DNA of 7,412 nt from Boseongicola sp. SB0675_bin_26 (GTDB lineage: Bacteria; Pseudomonadota; Alphaproteobacteria; Rhodobacterales; Rhodobacteraceae), in the NCBI GenBank assembly GCA_009843725.1, contig VYCX01000390.1, positions 1 through 7,412 of the forward strand, given 5' to 3'. The position numbers and the translations under genes are program-made. Below the pieces are notes generated by a model. The model was not told the DNA's origin and searched no databases. It saw nothing but the letters and a program-made list of their open reading frames with translations. Below are positions 1 through 6,802 of the stretch, in pieces (position 1 is the stretch's first letter; each line of letters starts with the position of its first letter).

Positions 1-2
1 CT

Positions 3-1343
3 CCACTTTGCAGCCCGTCGCGCGCGTCAAAGTTCACCGGGCGCTTGCCGACAAGTCACCAAGTCTGGGGCAATGGAGCCGAGCTGCCTTCCGGGACGCC
101 GACGATGATGCACTTCTTGCGGTCTGCGGGCTACCGCACGGCTTGCTCCGGCAAATGCCATTTCGTGGGCGCAGACCAGTTGCATGGTTTCGACCGGAGG
201 CTCACCACCGACATGTACCCGTCCAATTTCGACTGGTCTATCGATTGGGAGCCGGAGGTGGAGCACCGCCCGGGCACCTCGGTTCGGAAGCTGGCCGTCT
301 CAGGCCCTTGCCGGACGAACAACCAGATCCTCTATGACTCGGAAGTGCAATTCCGGACGGTCGAGTTCTTGCGCCACGAGGCTCTGGAACGGCCGAACAC
401 GCCGTTCTTCCTGCATGTTTCATACACGCAACCGCACGATTCCTATCAGTCGGTGCCAAAGTACCTCGACCGTTACAGTGACGTCGACATTGCCATGCCG
501 CGACTTGGCTCCGAGCCGATCCCCAATCCTGTGACGGACTGGCTGGCCGTTCACCACGGGATCGATCAGTTCCCGCCGACAGAGGAACGAATCCGCGCCT
601 CGCGCGAAGCCTACTATGCCATGATCTCGCACCTTGACGAGTTTGTCGGAGACATCGTGGCAGAGCTGAAGCTGCTCGGCCTCTATGACGACACGCTGAT
701 CGTCTTCACCAGCGACCACGGCGACATGATGGGCGAACGGAACATGTGGTTCAAGCGCACGTTCTGGGAACATTCGGTCAAGGTGCCGCTGGTATTCCAC
801 AGGCCGTCGCGTCTGACGTCCCGACGCGTCAAGCAATCAGTGACTCTCGCTGATCTCTGTCCTACCCTGTCAGAGATTGGCGGAGCCAAAGAGTTCTGCG
901 CCCGTTGGGGCAGCCCGGACAGCGCTAGTTTTTCCGCCTTGCTGACTGAAGGGGACACTGCCTGGAAGGACACGGCGGTCATGCAGTATTTCGGCCCGGG
1001 CGTTGAGGCGCCGTGGTTCGTGATCAGGCGCGCGGATTCCAAGTACGTCTACGTCCACGACTGGGGCGGGATTCTGATCAATCTTGCGGACGATCCGGAT
1101 GAAACCAACGACCTGGCGCGTGACCCGGGCCATGCGGAACTGGCCGCGAACTTGCACGACGCGCTTGTCGGCCAGCTTGACCTCGATGCACTCACGGCCC
1201 TGGTGAAGGAAAACAAGAAGCAACGTTGCTTCTTGCACCAGAGCATGAAAGGCAGCCCTGGCTATGTCTGGGACCACCAGCCCGACTTTGATGCCAGCAA
1301 GCAATACGTCCGTGGCGGCGTGAACAAACCGGTGACCTGCTGA
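3..1343 (+). CDS. betC: Choline-sulfatase-type sulfatase, 5' end beyond the window
   Basis: Alkaline-phosphatase-fold type I sulfatase, hydrolysing a sulfate ester with a formylglycine made from cysteine. The open frame continues to the left edge. The first codons read PLCSPSRAS, with the C-x-P-S-R signature starting at base 9, so a TTG at 45 is not the true start. Further conserved parts are GKCHF (Lys at 153, His at 159), DQLHGF and LTTDMYP (about 177-220), SDHGD metal ligands (711-725) and the Lys of MWFK (753). The C-terminal WDHQP and ASKQYV block (1269-1310) is typical of BetC, which turns choline-O-sulfate into choline. From memory, BetC is about 500 residues. Here 446 are visible and about 50 N-terminal residues, including the first metal-binding aspartates, lie outside. 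The Cys in GKCHF replaces the usual Met. The ALDH gene starts about 10 bp downstream. Family is secure; choline sulfate as substrate is inferred. Confidence 0.88.
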   Translation, partial: PLCSPSRASKFTGRLPTSHQVWGNGAELPSGTPTMMHFLRSAGYRTACSGKCHFVGADQLHGFDRRLTTDMYPSNFDWSIDWEPEVEHRPGTSVRKLAVSGPCRTNNQILYDSEVQFRTVEFLRHEALERPNTPFFLHVSYTQPHDSYQSVPKYLDRYSDVDIAMPRLGSEPIPNPVTDWLAVHHGIDQFPPTEERIRASREAYYAMISHLDEFVGDIVAELKLLGLYDDTLIVFTSDHGDMMGERNMWFKRTFWEHSVKVPLVFHRPSRLTSRRVKQSVTLADLCPTLSEIGGAKEFCARWGSPDSASFSALLTEGDTAWKDTAVMQYFGPGVEAPWFVIRRADSKYVYVHDWGGILINLADDPDETNDLARDPGHAELAANLHDALVGQLDLDALTALVKENKKQRCFLHQSMKGSPGYVWDHQPDFDASKQYVRGGVNKPVTC

Positions 1344-1346
1344 GGA
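1342..1346 (+). promoter_or_regulatory. Shine-Dalgarno GAGGA overlapping the sulfatase stop codon
   Basis: The sulfatase TGA (1341-1343) runs straight into GAGGA. Spacing is 3 nt to the ATG at 1350 and 9 nt to the ATG at 1356. The same GAGGA with 9 nt spacing occurs at two other gene junctions in the window, which favours 1356. The arrangement suggests coupled translation of the two genes. Confidence 0.6.
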
Positions 1347-1355
1347 ACGATGGCG

Positions 1356-2795
1356 ATGGCTGCCTATCCAAAACTGAAACTCCTGATCAACGGAACGTGG
1401 CGAAAGGGATCGGGCGGCGCATCGGAGCCGGTGTTGAATCCGGCCACTGAAGAGCCGCTCGGGGAGGTCCCGCACGCATCCACCGCTGACTTGGACGAAG
1501 CGCTCGCCGCCGCCGGGCACGGATTTGCCGTTTGGAGGACCACGCCTCCGCATGAACGCTCACGGATAATCTGCGCTGTAGCGGCTCTGGTCCGCGAACG
1601 GCTTGAGGAGATTGCAACGGCACTGACCCTCGAAAACGGCAAGCCCATTGCCGAGGCGCGAAAGGAGGTTGCCGGGTCGGCCGACATTCTCGAATTCGCA
1701 GGGGAGCAGGCCAAGCGCGTCTTTGGGGACATTGTGCCCGGCCGCGTCCCCGGCGTCCGGCATCTGGTGCAGAAGGAACCGGTGGGGATCACGCTCTCGT
1801 TCACGCCTTGGAATTTTCCGATCAACACGTTCGCGCGCAAGATTGGCCCCGCCTTGGCCGCCGGCTGTTCGGTCGTTGCCAAGGCGGCGGAAGAGACCCC
1901 GGCTTCAGCGTCCGCTATGGCGAAGGCACTGGATGATGCGGGGCTTCCTGCAGGCGTGCTCAACCTCGTATTTGGCGTGCCTGCCGAGGTATCCAGTCAC
2001 TTGATGGCATCGCCTGCCGTGCGGAAGATCTCGTTCACGGGTTCGGTGCCGGTTGGCAAGCACCTTGCCGGACTCGCGGCGCAGCGAATGCAGCGCACGA
2101 CAATGGAACTGGGCGGGCATTCTCCTGTTGTCGTGTTTGACGATGTCGACGTCGCCAAGGCAGCTGATCTCCTTGTGGCGGGCAAGTATCGCAACGCCGG
2201 GCAGGTCTGCATTTCCCCGACGCGCTTCTACGTGCAGGAACGCATCTACGAGGACTTCGTCGGCGCGTTCGTGGAACGTGCACAGAAGATCGTCGTGGGC
2301 GACGGCATGGACCCCGCCTCGCAAATGGGACCGCTGGCAAACGATCGCCGGCTGGACGCGATGACAGGCTTTGTCGACGACGCCGCATCCCGAGGGGCGA
2401 CCATCGCCGCTGGCGGCGAACGGATCGGCAACCGCGGCTATTTCTTCGCTCCCACGGTAATCAAGGATGCGCCGGACGATTGCCGCGTGATGACGGAAGA
2501 GCCGTTTGGTCCGCTTGCCCCCATGACTCGATTCTCCGGCATAGACGAGGTTGCCGGACGTGCGAATGCCCTGGAAGTCGGCCTTGCAGCCTATGCGGTG
2601 ACTCGGTCACTGGACCGCGCGACTCGTATTTCAGACGCGTTGGATGCGGGAATGGTGGGTATCAACACGGTTGCCGTGGCCAGTCCGGAAGCACCCTTCA
2701 GCGGGGTCAAGGAAAGCGGTTATGGAATAGAGGGTGGCCCTGACAGCCTGGAACCCTTCCTCGCGACAAAGGCCGTTGCGCAAACAAGCCTTTGA
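1356..2795 (+). CDS. NAD(P)-dependent aldehyde dehydrogenase (succinate-semialdehyde dehydrogenase-like)
   Basis: Oxidises an aldehyde to the carboxylic acid in the cytoplasm. It is a full-length ALDH superfamily member, 479 residues from this start; the ATG at 1350 would add two. Numbering from 1356, the catalytic set is complete: Asn153 in TPWNFP, Lys176, Glu251 in MELGG, the nucleophile Cys285 in NAGQVCIS, and Glu382 in EEPFGP. The spacings Glu-Cys (34) and Cys-Glu (97) match canonical ALDHs. ATG 1356 was preferred because GAGGA lies 9 nt upstream. The overall sequence recalls the GabD/succinate-semialdehyde type rather than a clear BetB, so betaine aldehyde as substrate is possible but unproven. 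It forms a tight pair with the upstream sulfatase and ends 7 bp from the convergent alcohol dehydrogenase stop, leaving no room for a normal terminator. Confidence 0.93.
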   Translation: MAAYPKLKLLINGTWRKGSGGASEPVLNPATEEPLGEVPHASTADLDEALAAAGHGFAVWRTTPPHERSRIICAVAALVRERLEEIATALTLENGKPIAEARKEVAGSADILEFAGEQAKRVFGDIVPGRVPGVRHLVQKEPVGITLSFTPWNFPINTFARKIGPALAAGCSVVAKAAEETPASASAMAKALDDAGLPAGVLNLVFGVPAEVSSHLMASPAVRKISFTGSVPVGKHLAGLAAQRMQRTTMELGGHSPVVVFDDVDVAKAADLLVAGKYRNAGQVCISPTRFYVQERIYEDFVGAFVERAQKIVVGDGMDPASQMGPLANDRRLDAMTGFVDDAASRGATIAAGGERIGNRGYFFAPTVIKDAPDDCRVMTEEPFGPLAPMTRFSGIDEVAGRANALEVGLAAYAVTRSLDRATRISDALDAGMVGINTVAVASPEAPFSGVKESGYGIEGGPDSLEPFLATKAVAQTSL

Positions 2796-2802
2796 GGCGC
2801 CA

Positions 2803-3897
2803 TCATTGAGACGTCCCGAAGTCTATCAGGCTCCTCAGGACCTTGCCGTCCCGCATGGCTGCAAACCCGTCGTTGATGTCATTCAGCCGGATTTTCTGCG
2901 AGATGAACGAGTCGAGATTCATGCGGCCTTGCATGTAGAGTTCAATGATCCGGGGCATGTCCACGCGGAAGCGGTTCGAGCCGAGAAGCGAGCCCTGGAC
3001 CTTGCGCTCGCGCAGGAAGTCGGACCCGGTCAGTTCAATCGTCTCGCCCTCGCGAAACAGTCCGACCAACGTCGCCGTGCCATCGAATGCCAGCATCTTG
3101 AAGGCATCCTCGGCAGTTCGCTTGGAGCCGAGACAGTCCAGGGCGTGATCCACGCCTCTGCCGGTCAGCTCCATGACTTGATTGACCACGTCACCGTCCA
3201 CGGGGTTCACGATGTCGGTCGCGCCCAGCTTACGAGACAGCTCCAGTTTGTCGGCGCTGATGTCGATTGCAATGATCCGTTCGGCTCCGGCGATGCGCGC
3301 CGAATTCACCGCTGCCATCCCGACCCCGCCGCAGGCGATGACGGCGACCGTATCACCCGGCCCGACCTTGGCCGTATTCACCACGGAGCCGTACCCGGTC
3401 ATCACGGCGCAACCGACCAGCGAAGCGCGATCTAGAGGCATGTCTTCGCGGACCTTCACCAGCGCGTTCTCATGCACCAGCATCTGCTCCGCGAAGGACG
3501 ACAGGTTCATGAATGTGTGCACCCGGCCAGGCCTGTCCCACTGCAAGCGGTCGGACCCGCCGGGTGGCAGCTTGACCTCAGGGTCAAAGCAGAGCGCAGG
3601 ACGACCCGTCGTGCAATATTCGCAGGTGCCGCAAAAGACCGACAGGCAGGTCACGACGCGATCGCCGGGCCTTACGTAGCGGACCTCGTCCCCGACCTCC
3701 TCAACGATGCCGGAAGACTCGTGTCCAAGAACGACAGGCATGGGATGCGGGGTCTGCGCCTCCATGTAGTGCAGGTCGGCGTGACAGATTCCCGCGAACG
3801 ACGTTCTTAGCAGGACCTCGTGCGACCTGGGCTTGCGCAAGGAGACGTTCTCGAATTGCAGCGGCGCGTTGGGTTCATGGAGGACGGCGGCCTTCAT
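2803..3897 (-). CDS. Zinc-dependent alcohol dehydrogenase (medium-chain, MDR family)
   Basis: Reversible NAD-dependent oxidation of an alcohol to an aldehyde or ketone; cytoplasmic; 364 residues. The catalytic zinc ligands are Cys38 (GICHADLH), His59 with Glu60 (GHE) and Cys163. The structural zinc site is complete as Cys89, Cys92, Cys95 and Cys103 (C-x2-C-x2-C-x7-C). The Rossmann glycine motif reads ACGGVG (188-193), so the first glycine of the usual G-x-G-x-x-G is Ala. Asp213 in IIAIDIS fits NAD preference. It is the last gene of the minus-strand cluster, 12 bp after the upstream SDR, with GAGGA overlapping the SDR stop 9 nt before this ATG. The substrate is unknown. The convergent aldehyde dehydrogenase could take its product. 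It resembles class III-like ADHs, but a glutathione or mycothiol partner cannot be assigned. Confidence 0.92.
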   Translation of the reverse strand: MKAAVLHEPNAPLQFENVSLRKPRSHEVLLRTSFAGICHADLHYMEAQTPHPMPVVLGHESSGIVEEVGDEVRYVRPGDRVVTCLSVFCGTCEYCTTGRPALCFDPEVKLPPGGSDRLQWDRPGRVHTFMNLSSFAEQMLVHENALVKVREDMPLDRASLVGCAVMTGYGSVVNTAKVGPGDTVAVIACGGVGMAAVNSARIAGAERIIAIDISADKLELSRKLGATDIVNPVDGDVVNQVMELTGRGVDHALDCLGSKRTAEDAFKMLAFDGTATLVGLFREGETIELTGSDFLRERKVQGSLLGSNRFRVDMPRIIELYMQGRMNLDSFISQKIRLNDINDGFAAMRDGKVLRSLIDFGTSQ

Positions 3898-3906
3898 CCA
3901 GGGAGA

Positions 3907-3911
3907 TCCTC
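3907..3911 (-). promoter_or_regulatory. Shine-Dalgarno GAGGA of the alcohol dehydrogenase, overlapping the SDR stop
   Basis: On the minus strand the upstream SDR ends TGAGGA. GAGGA lies 9 nt before the alcohol dehydrogenase ATG at 3897. This fixes the start and suggests translational coupling. Confidence 0.6.
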
Positions 3912-4692
3912 AGAACGGCCGGCGCGCAAGCGAATAGGTCTGTCCGGTCGATCCACCGACGGGTTGCGACGCGATGAAGACCGCGAGTCCCGCCACCTCG
4001 TCCGGGTGCTTGATCCGCTCCTGCGGCGGAAATCCGGGCGGCAGCTCATCCTTGAACTTCTCGAGCACCTCTTCCGGCGTATACCGTTCCGGCCGCCCTT
4101 CCCGATTGAAGATGTCGGTCGCGACCGGCCCCGGGATCACGTTGTTCACGTCGATCTTTCGCGGCCAGAGCTCGTTCGCAAGGCATTCGGTAAAGATGTG
4201 CACGCCTGCCTTGGACACCGTGTAGGAGCTTTGCTGGGCCGCGGCGCGCAAGCCCATGCCCGACGACTTGTTGATGATCTTCCCGCCCTCGTTGATGTGT
4301 TCGAGCAGGAAGCGCGTGACGAGATAGGTCCCGCGAACATTGATCTCGATCGCGCGCCACCACCTTTCCGGATCGGAGTCCGCGACCTGTCCCAGTTCCA
4401 GGTCGACGCCCGCGTTGTTCACGAGGATGTCGACATCGCCCAAGCCGGCAACCACATCGGCACACGCCTTCTCGGTTGCCTCCGGGTCGGAAAGATCGAC
4501 CGGGCCCACGTGACACCGAACGCCGTGACCCGTGACAGCTTCGGCCACCTGGCTGAGTTCGCTCTCCGTGCGTGCAAGTATCGCCACATCCGCGCCGGCC
4601 TTTGCAAAGCCGATCGCGATGGCGCGCCCGATGCCGCGTCCTGCGCCGGTGACAACCGCTGCCTTGTTGGAGAGGGGTTTCCGGTCGGACAT
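3910..4692 (-). CDS. Short-chain dehydrogenase/reductase, NADP-type
   Basis: Classical SDR of 260 residues that would interconvert a hydroxyl and a keto group. The cofactor motif is TGAGRGIG (15-22). Arg41 at the end of the second strand (ILART) points to NADP(H). NNAG is at 92-95, and the catalytic tetrad Asn118, Ser144, Tyr157 and Lys161 has the normal spacing. PGPVATD follows near 190. The start is supported by AAGGAG 6 nt upstream (4699-4704). Upstream lies the BKACE remnant and 12 bp downstream the alcohol dehydrogenase. In BKACE operons such SDRs commonly make the 3-keto acid substrate, so a 3-hydroxy acid dehydrogenase role is plausible but inferred. Other possibilities are a 3-oxoacyl reductase or a sugar-alcohol dehydrogenase; SDR sequence alone does not give the substrate. 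Confidence 0.92.
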   Translation of the reverse strand: MSDRKPLSNKAAVVTGAGRGIGRAIAIGFAKAGADVAILARTESELSQVAEAVTGHGVRCHVGPVDLSDPEATEKACADVVAGLGDVDILVNNAGVDLELGQVADSDPERWWRAIEINVRGTYLVTRFLLEHINEGGKIINKSSGMGLRAAAQQSSYTVSKAGVHIFTECLANELWPRKIDVNNVIPGPVATDIFNREGRPERYTPEEVLEKFKDELPPGFPPQERIKHPDEVAGLAVFIASQPVGGSTGQTYSLARRPF

Positions 4693-4698
4693 GATGTA

Positions 4699-4704
4699 CT
4701 CCTT
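4699..4704 (-). promoter_or_regulatory. Shine-Dalgarno AAGGAG of the NADP-type SDR
   Basis: AAGGAG on the minus strand, 6 nt before the ATG at 4692. It is the strongest ribosome binding site in the window and the only junction in the minus-strand cluster where the site does not overlap the preceding stop codon. Confidence 0.65.
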
Positions 4705-4718
4705 GAATGTGTGAATCT

Positions 4719-4736
4719 CTCAATGTGCGGATTGAG
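4719..4736. repeat. Short inverted repeat CTCAAT-6-ATTGAG
   Basis: A perfect 6 bp inverted repeat with a 6 nt loop, in the 68 bp gap (4693-4760) between the end of the BKACE remnant and the SDR start. It could be a weak hairpin or operator half-sites. It has no T-run and may be chance. I see no convincing -35/-10 promoter in this gap. Confidence 0.25.
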
Positions 4737-4760
4737 TGACTGGAATTTCACGTTCTCCGT

Positions 4761-5065
4761 TCATTTCGGCTGCAAAATCTCCCGCGTCTCCTCCGGCGTT
4801 GCGATCACCATGCACAGGTTCTCGAGAATCGTCCGCATGACCAGGACCTGTGCCGCGCTGGACGTCGCGAGCCTGCCCTTGCCGGCGCATGCGCTGTCTT
4901 CCGCCGACGCGAACATTGTCGCCATGATCGCGACCCTTGTCGCGAGGTTCGGCCAGCGGCGTCGGGTCGCCAGAATGTTCCAGACAGATTCGAAGGCGAA
5001 TCGCCAGGAGCTTGAACCGCCCCGGTGGCGGCGCAGGCGATGAAGACAGTTCCCGATAAGGCCAT
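4761..5065 (-). pseudogene. Remnant of a beta-keto acid cleavage enzyme (BKACE, DUF849) with internal deletion and frameshifts
   Basis: Intact BKACEs (about 270-310 residues) condense a 3-keto acid with acetyl-CoA, giving acetoacetate and a new CoA ester. Only the two ends survive here. From ATG 5065 the frame gives TVFIACAATGAVQAP, matching the family's N-terminal strand (V-I-I-T-C-A-x-T-G-A). By about 4988 the match moves to another frame: SVWNILATRRRWPNLA, then EDSACAGKGRLATS, then ATPEETREIL, a typical BKACE C-terminus ending at TGA 4761. Between IM and EDS the codons DNVRVG (4920-4903), corresponding to family GGNVRVGLED, lie in yet another frame, flanked by apparent losses of 1 and 2 nt. 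About 200 middle residues, including the zinc-binding HxH, are gone. It sits 15 bp after the upstream SDR, as expected for an operon member. Identification rests on recalled family motifs. Confidence 0.7.
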
Positions 5066-5080
5066 GGAACCCGTTCCGCC

Positions 5081-5875
5081 TCAAAGGGATTCAACGTTGC
5101 CACAAACGCTCAGCGCCTGGCCGGAAATGTTGCGGCCCGCCGGCGAACAGAGAAACAGCGCCAAGTTGGCGACGTCCGACATGCTCACCATCCGTCGAAG
5201 GGAGATCTTGCCCATGTAGTCGTCGCGCGTCTCGTCAAAGGTCGCGCCTGTCGCGTCGGCCCGCGCCTGGATCACAGCATCCATGCGCGGGCCTTCGACG
5301 ATCCCGGGGAGGATTGCATTCACGCGAACCCCGTCAGGGCCCATTTCGATGGCGAGGCTCTTGGTGAAGCCGACAATTGCCCACTTCGACGCGGCATAAG
5401 GCGTACGATTGGCATATCCCAAGCGACCGGCGACCGAGGCGATGTTCACGATCGACCCGTTCGGCGAAGCCTTGAGCGCGGGCACCGCCTTGCGTGCGCA
5501 GTAGAACTGCCCCGTGAGATTGATCGCGATCGTGGTCTCCCATTCGACTGGATCAATGTCCTCCACCCTGGCGGTCGGGCCAGCTATGCCCGCGTTGTTC
5601 ACTAGGACATCGAGACCGCCGAAGGCATCGAAGGCCCGCTCGAAGAAGGCGTCGACGCCGGGACGGTCAGACACGTCGGCGACCGAGGCGACAATTTCGG
5701 GATTCGCCGCCTTCATGGCGGCCACCGCGTCCGGCGACACGTCGAAGACCGCAACCCTTGCACCGGCCCCGATCAGCGTTTCCGAGATCGAGCGCCCGAT
5801 TCCCGCAGCGCCTGCGGAAACGACCGCTCTCATTCCAGCCAAGGAAATTCCAGATGCAGAATCGTTTGCATTCAT
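5081..5875 (-). CDS. Short-chain dehydrogenase/reductase, NAD-type
   Basis: Classical SDR of 264 residues. The glycine-rich loop is SAGAAGIG (20-27), where Ser-Ala replaces the usual Thr-Gly. Asp45 at the end of the second strand (VAVFDVS) predicts NAD(H). NNAG is at 93-96. Asn119, Ser147, Tyr160 and Lys164 form the complete catalytic tetrad, and the usual VNAILPG block follows. The gene lies 12 bp after the dctM remnant; GAGGA (5885-5889) overlaps the dctM stop and sits 9 nt before the ATG, which supports the start. The BKACE remnant begins 15 bp downstream. With its NAD preference it would suit oxidation of a hydroxy acid brought in by the transporter, but the substrate is not readable from the sequence. 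Other SDR roles cannot be excluded. Confidence 0.92.
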   Translation of the reverse strand: MNANDSASGISLAGMRAVVSAGAAGIGRSISETLIGAGARVAVFDVSPDAVAAMKAANPEIVASVADVSDRPGVDAFFERAFDAFGGLDVLVNNAGIAGPTARVEDIDPVEWETTIAINLTGQFYCARKAVPALKASPNGSIVNIASVAGRLGYANRTPYAASKWAIVGFTKSLAIEMGPDGVRVNAILPGIVEGPRMDAVIQARADATGATFDETRDDYMGKISLRRMVSMSDVANLALFLCSPAGRNISGQALSVCGNVESL

Positions 5876-5884
5876 CAGAAGTGG

Positions 5885-5889
5885 TCCTC
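5885..5889 (-). promoter_or_regulatory. Shine-Dalgarno GAGGA of the NAD-type SDR, overlapping the dctM stop
   Basis: The dctM remnant ends TGAGGA on the minus strand. The GAGGA core lies 9 nt from the SDR ATG at 5875, the same geometry as at 3907-3911. Confidence 0.6.
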
Positions 5890-6802
5890 AGTCCAGTGGC
5901 GCCAGGACATCCATCGAGTTTGGCAGCCAAAGCGCGATGTCCGAGAAAATTGTCAATAGAGTGATCACGAGGATCTCCACGATGACGAACGGAATGATAC
6001 CCCGGTAGATCGTCGCCATCGACACGTCATACTTCTTGGCCACGCCATGGATTACGAACACATTGATGCCGATGGGCGGCGTGATCTGTCCCATCTCCAT
6101 CATGATCACCATTATGACTCCGAACCAGATCGGATCAAAGCCGAGGCCCACCACCGTCGGAAAGAGCACCGGCAGGGTGAGCATCATCATCGGGATGATG
6201 TTCATCACCATGCCGAGAACGAGGTAAAGGAGCAGGATCAGCACGTAGATGACGTAGCGCGACACGTCGAGCCCCTTGAGGAAATTTGCAAACGACACGG
6301 GAATGTCGGTCAGGGTCACGAAGTACCCGAGCAGCCCCACGCCAATGAGGATGGTGAAGATCATCGCGCTCGTCGTCGTCGCCTCGAGAAGCGCGTCGAA
6401 GAGCTTGTGCCGATTGAATCCGGGTGCGAAGAGCGCGATCAGCAGCGCGCCGCTGGCACCGATCCCGCCTGCCTCGGATGGCGTGAGGATTCCCGAGTAT
6501 ATTCCTCCGATCACTGCCGCAAACAGCAACATGACCGGCCAGATCATAACAATGGACCAAATGATCTCCGGCAGCGTGAACCTCTCCGACTTCGGTCCCA
6601 GTTTCGGGTTCGCCAGGCACTGGACGTAGACCGCCAATGCGAATCCCGTGACCAGGACAAGCCCAGGGATGATGCCGGCCATGAACATCTTGCCGATCGA
6701 TTGCTCCGTGATGATGCCGTAGACGACGAAACCGATGCTCGGCGGGATCAATATCCCAAGCGTGCCGCCTGCGGCCACGGAGCCGGTAGCGAGCGAATCG
6801 TC
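5888..6802 (-). pseudogene. dctM: TRAP transporter large permease DctM, N-terminal part missing
   Basis: Membrane subunit of a tripartite ATP-independent periplasmic (TRAP) transporter, which uses the sodium or proton gradient to import organic acids delivered by DctP. The visible 305 residues start at DDSLATGSVAAGGTLGILIPPS, normally found near residue 130 of a roughly 430-residue protein. They continue through many hydrophobic segments, including IYSGILTPSEAG and MGQITPPIGINVFV. GTG 6778 lies inside a conserved motif and is not a native start. Conserved reading stops at 6802; in frame a TAG follows at 6811-6809. The missing part, and the dctQ and dctP genes that normally precede it, are replaced by unrelated sequence. 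The protein cannot make a complete transporter. The stop overlaps the ribosome binding site of the following SDR, so this was part of the same operon. Confidence 0.85.

Noticed and set aside
45..1343. Sulfatase starting at TTG 45
   Set aside because: The same frame upstream encodes the CSPSR catalytic signature at bases 9-23, so the gene continues past the left edge and TTG 45 is internal.
870..1553. 227-codon open frame on the minus strand
   Set aside because: Antisense to the sulfatase and ALDH, Arg-rich, spans two real genes and matches no family I know.
2796..2802. Bidirectional terminator between the convergent ALDH and ADH genes
   Set aside because: The gap is 7 bp with a GGCGCC palindrome but no usable stem or T-run.
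2734..3435. 233-codon open frame on the plus strand
   Set aside because: Overlaps the ALDH end and is antisense to the zinc ADH with all its metal ligands.
3820..5043. 407-codon open frame on the plus strand
   Set aside because: Lies antisense to the intact ADH, the SDR and the BKACE remnant; composition (Arg, Asp, His rich) is typical of a GC-rich shadow frame.
4761..5084. Intact 107-codon gene starting at TTG 5084 on the minus strand
   Set aside because: Only its C-terminal part looks BKACE-like; the first 30 codons are the wrong frame of the BKACE N-terminus, so it is a pseudogene and not a new small protein.
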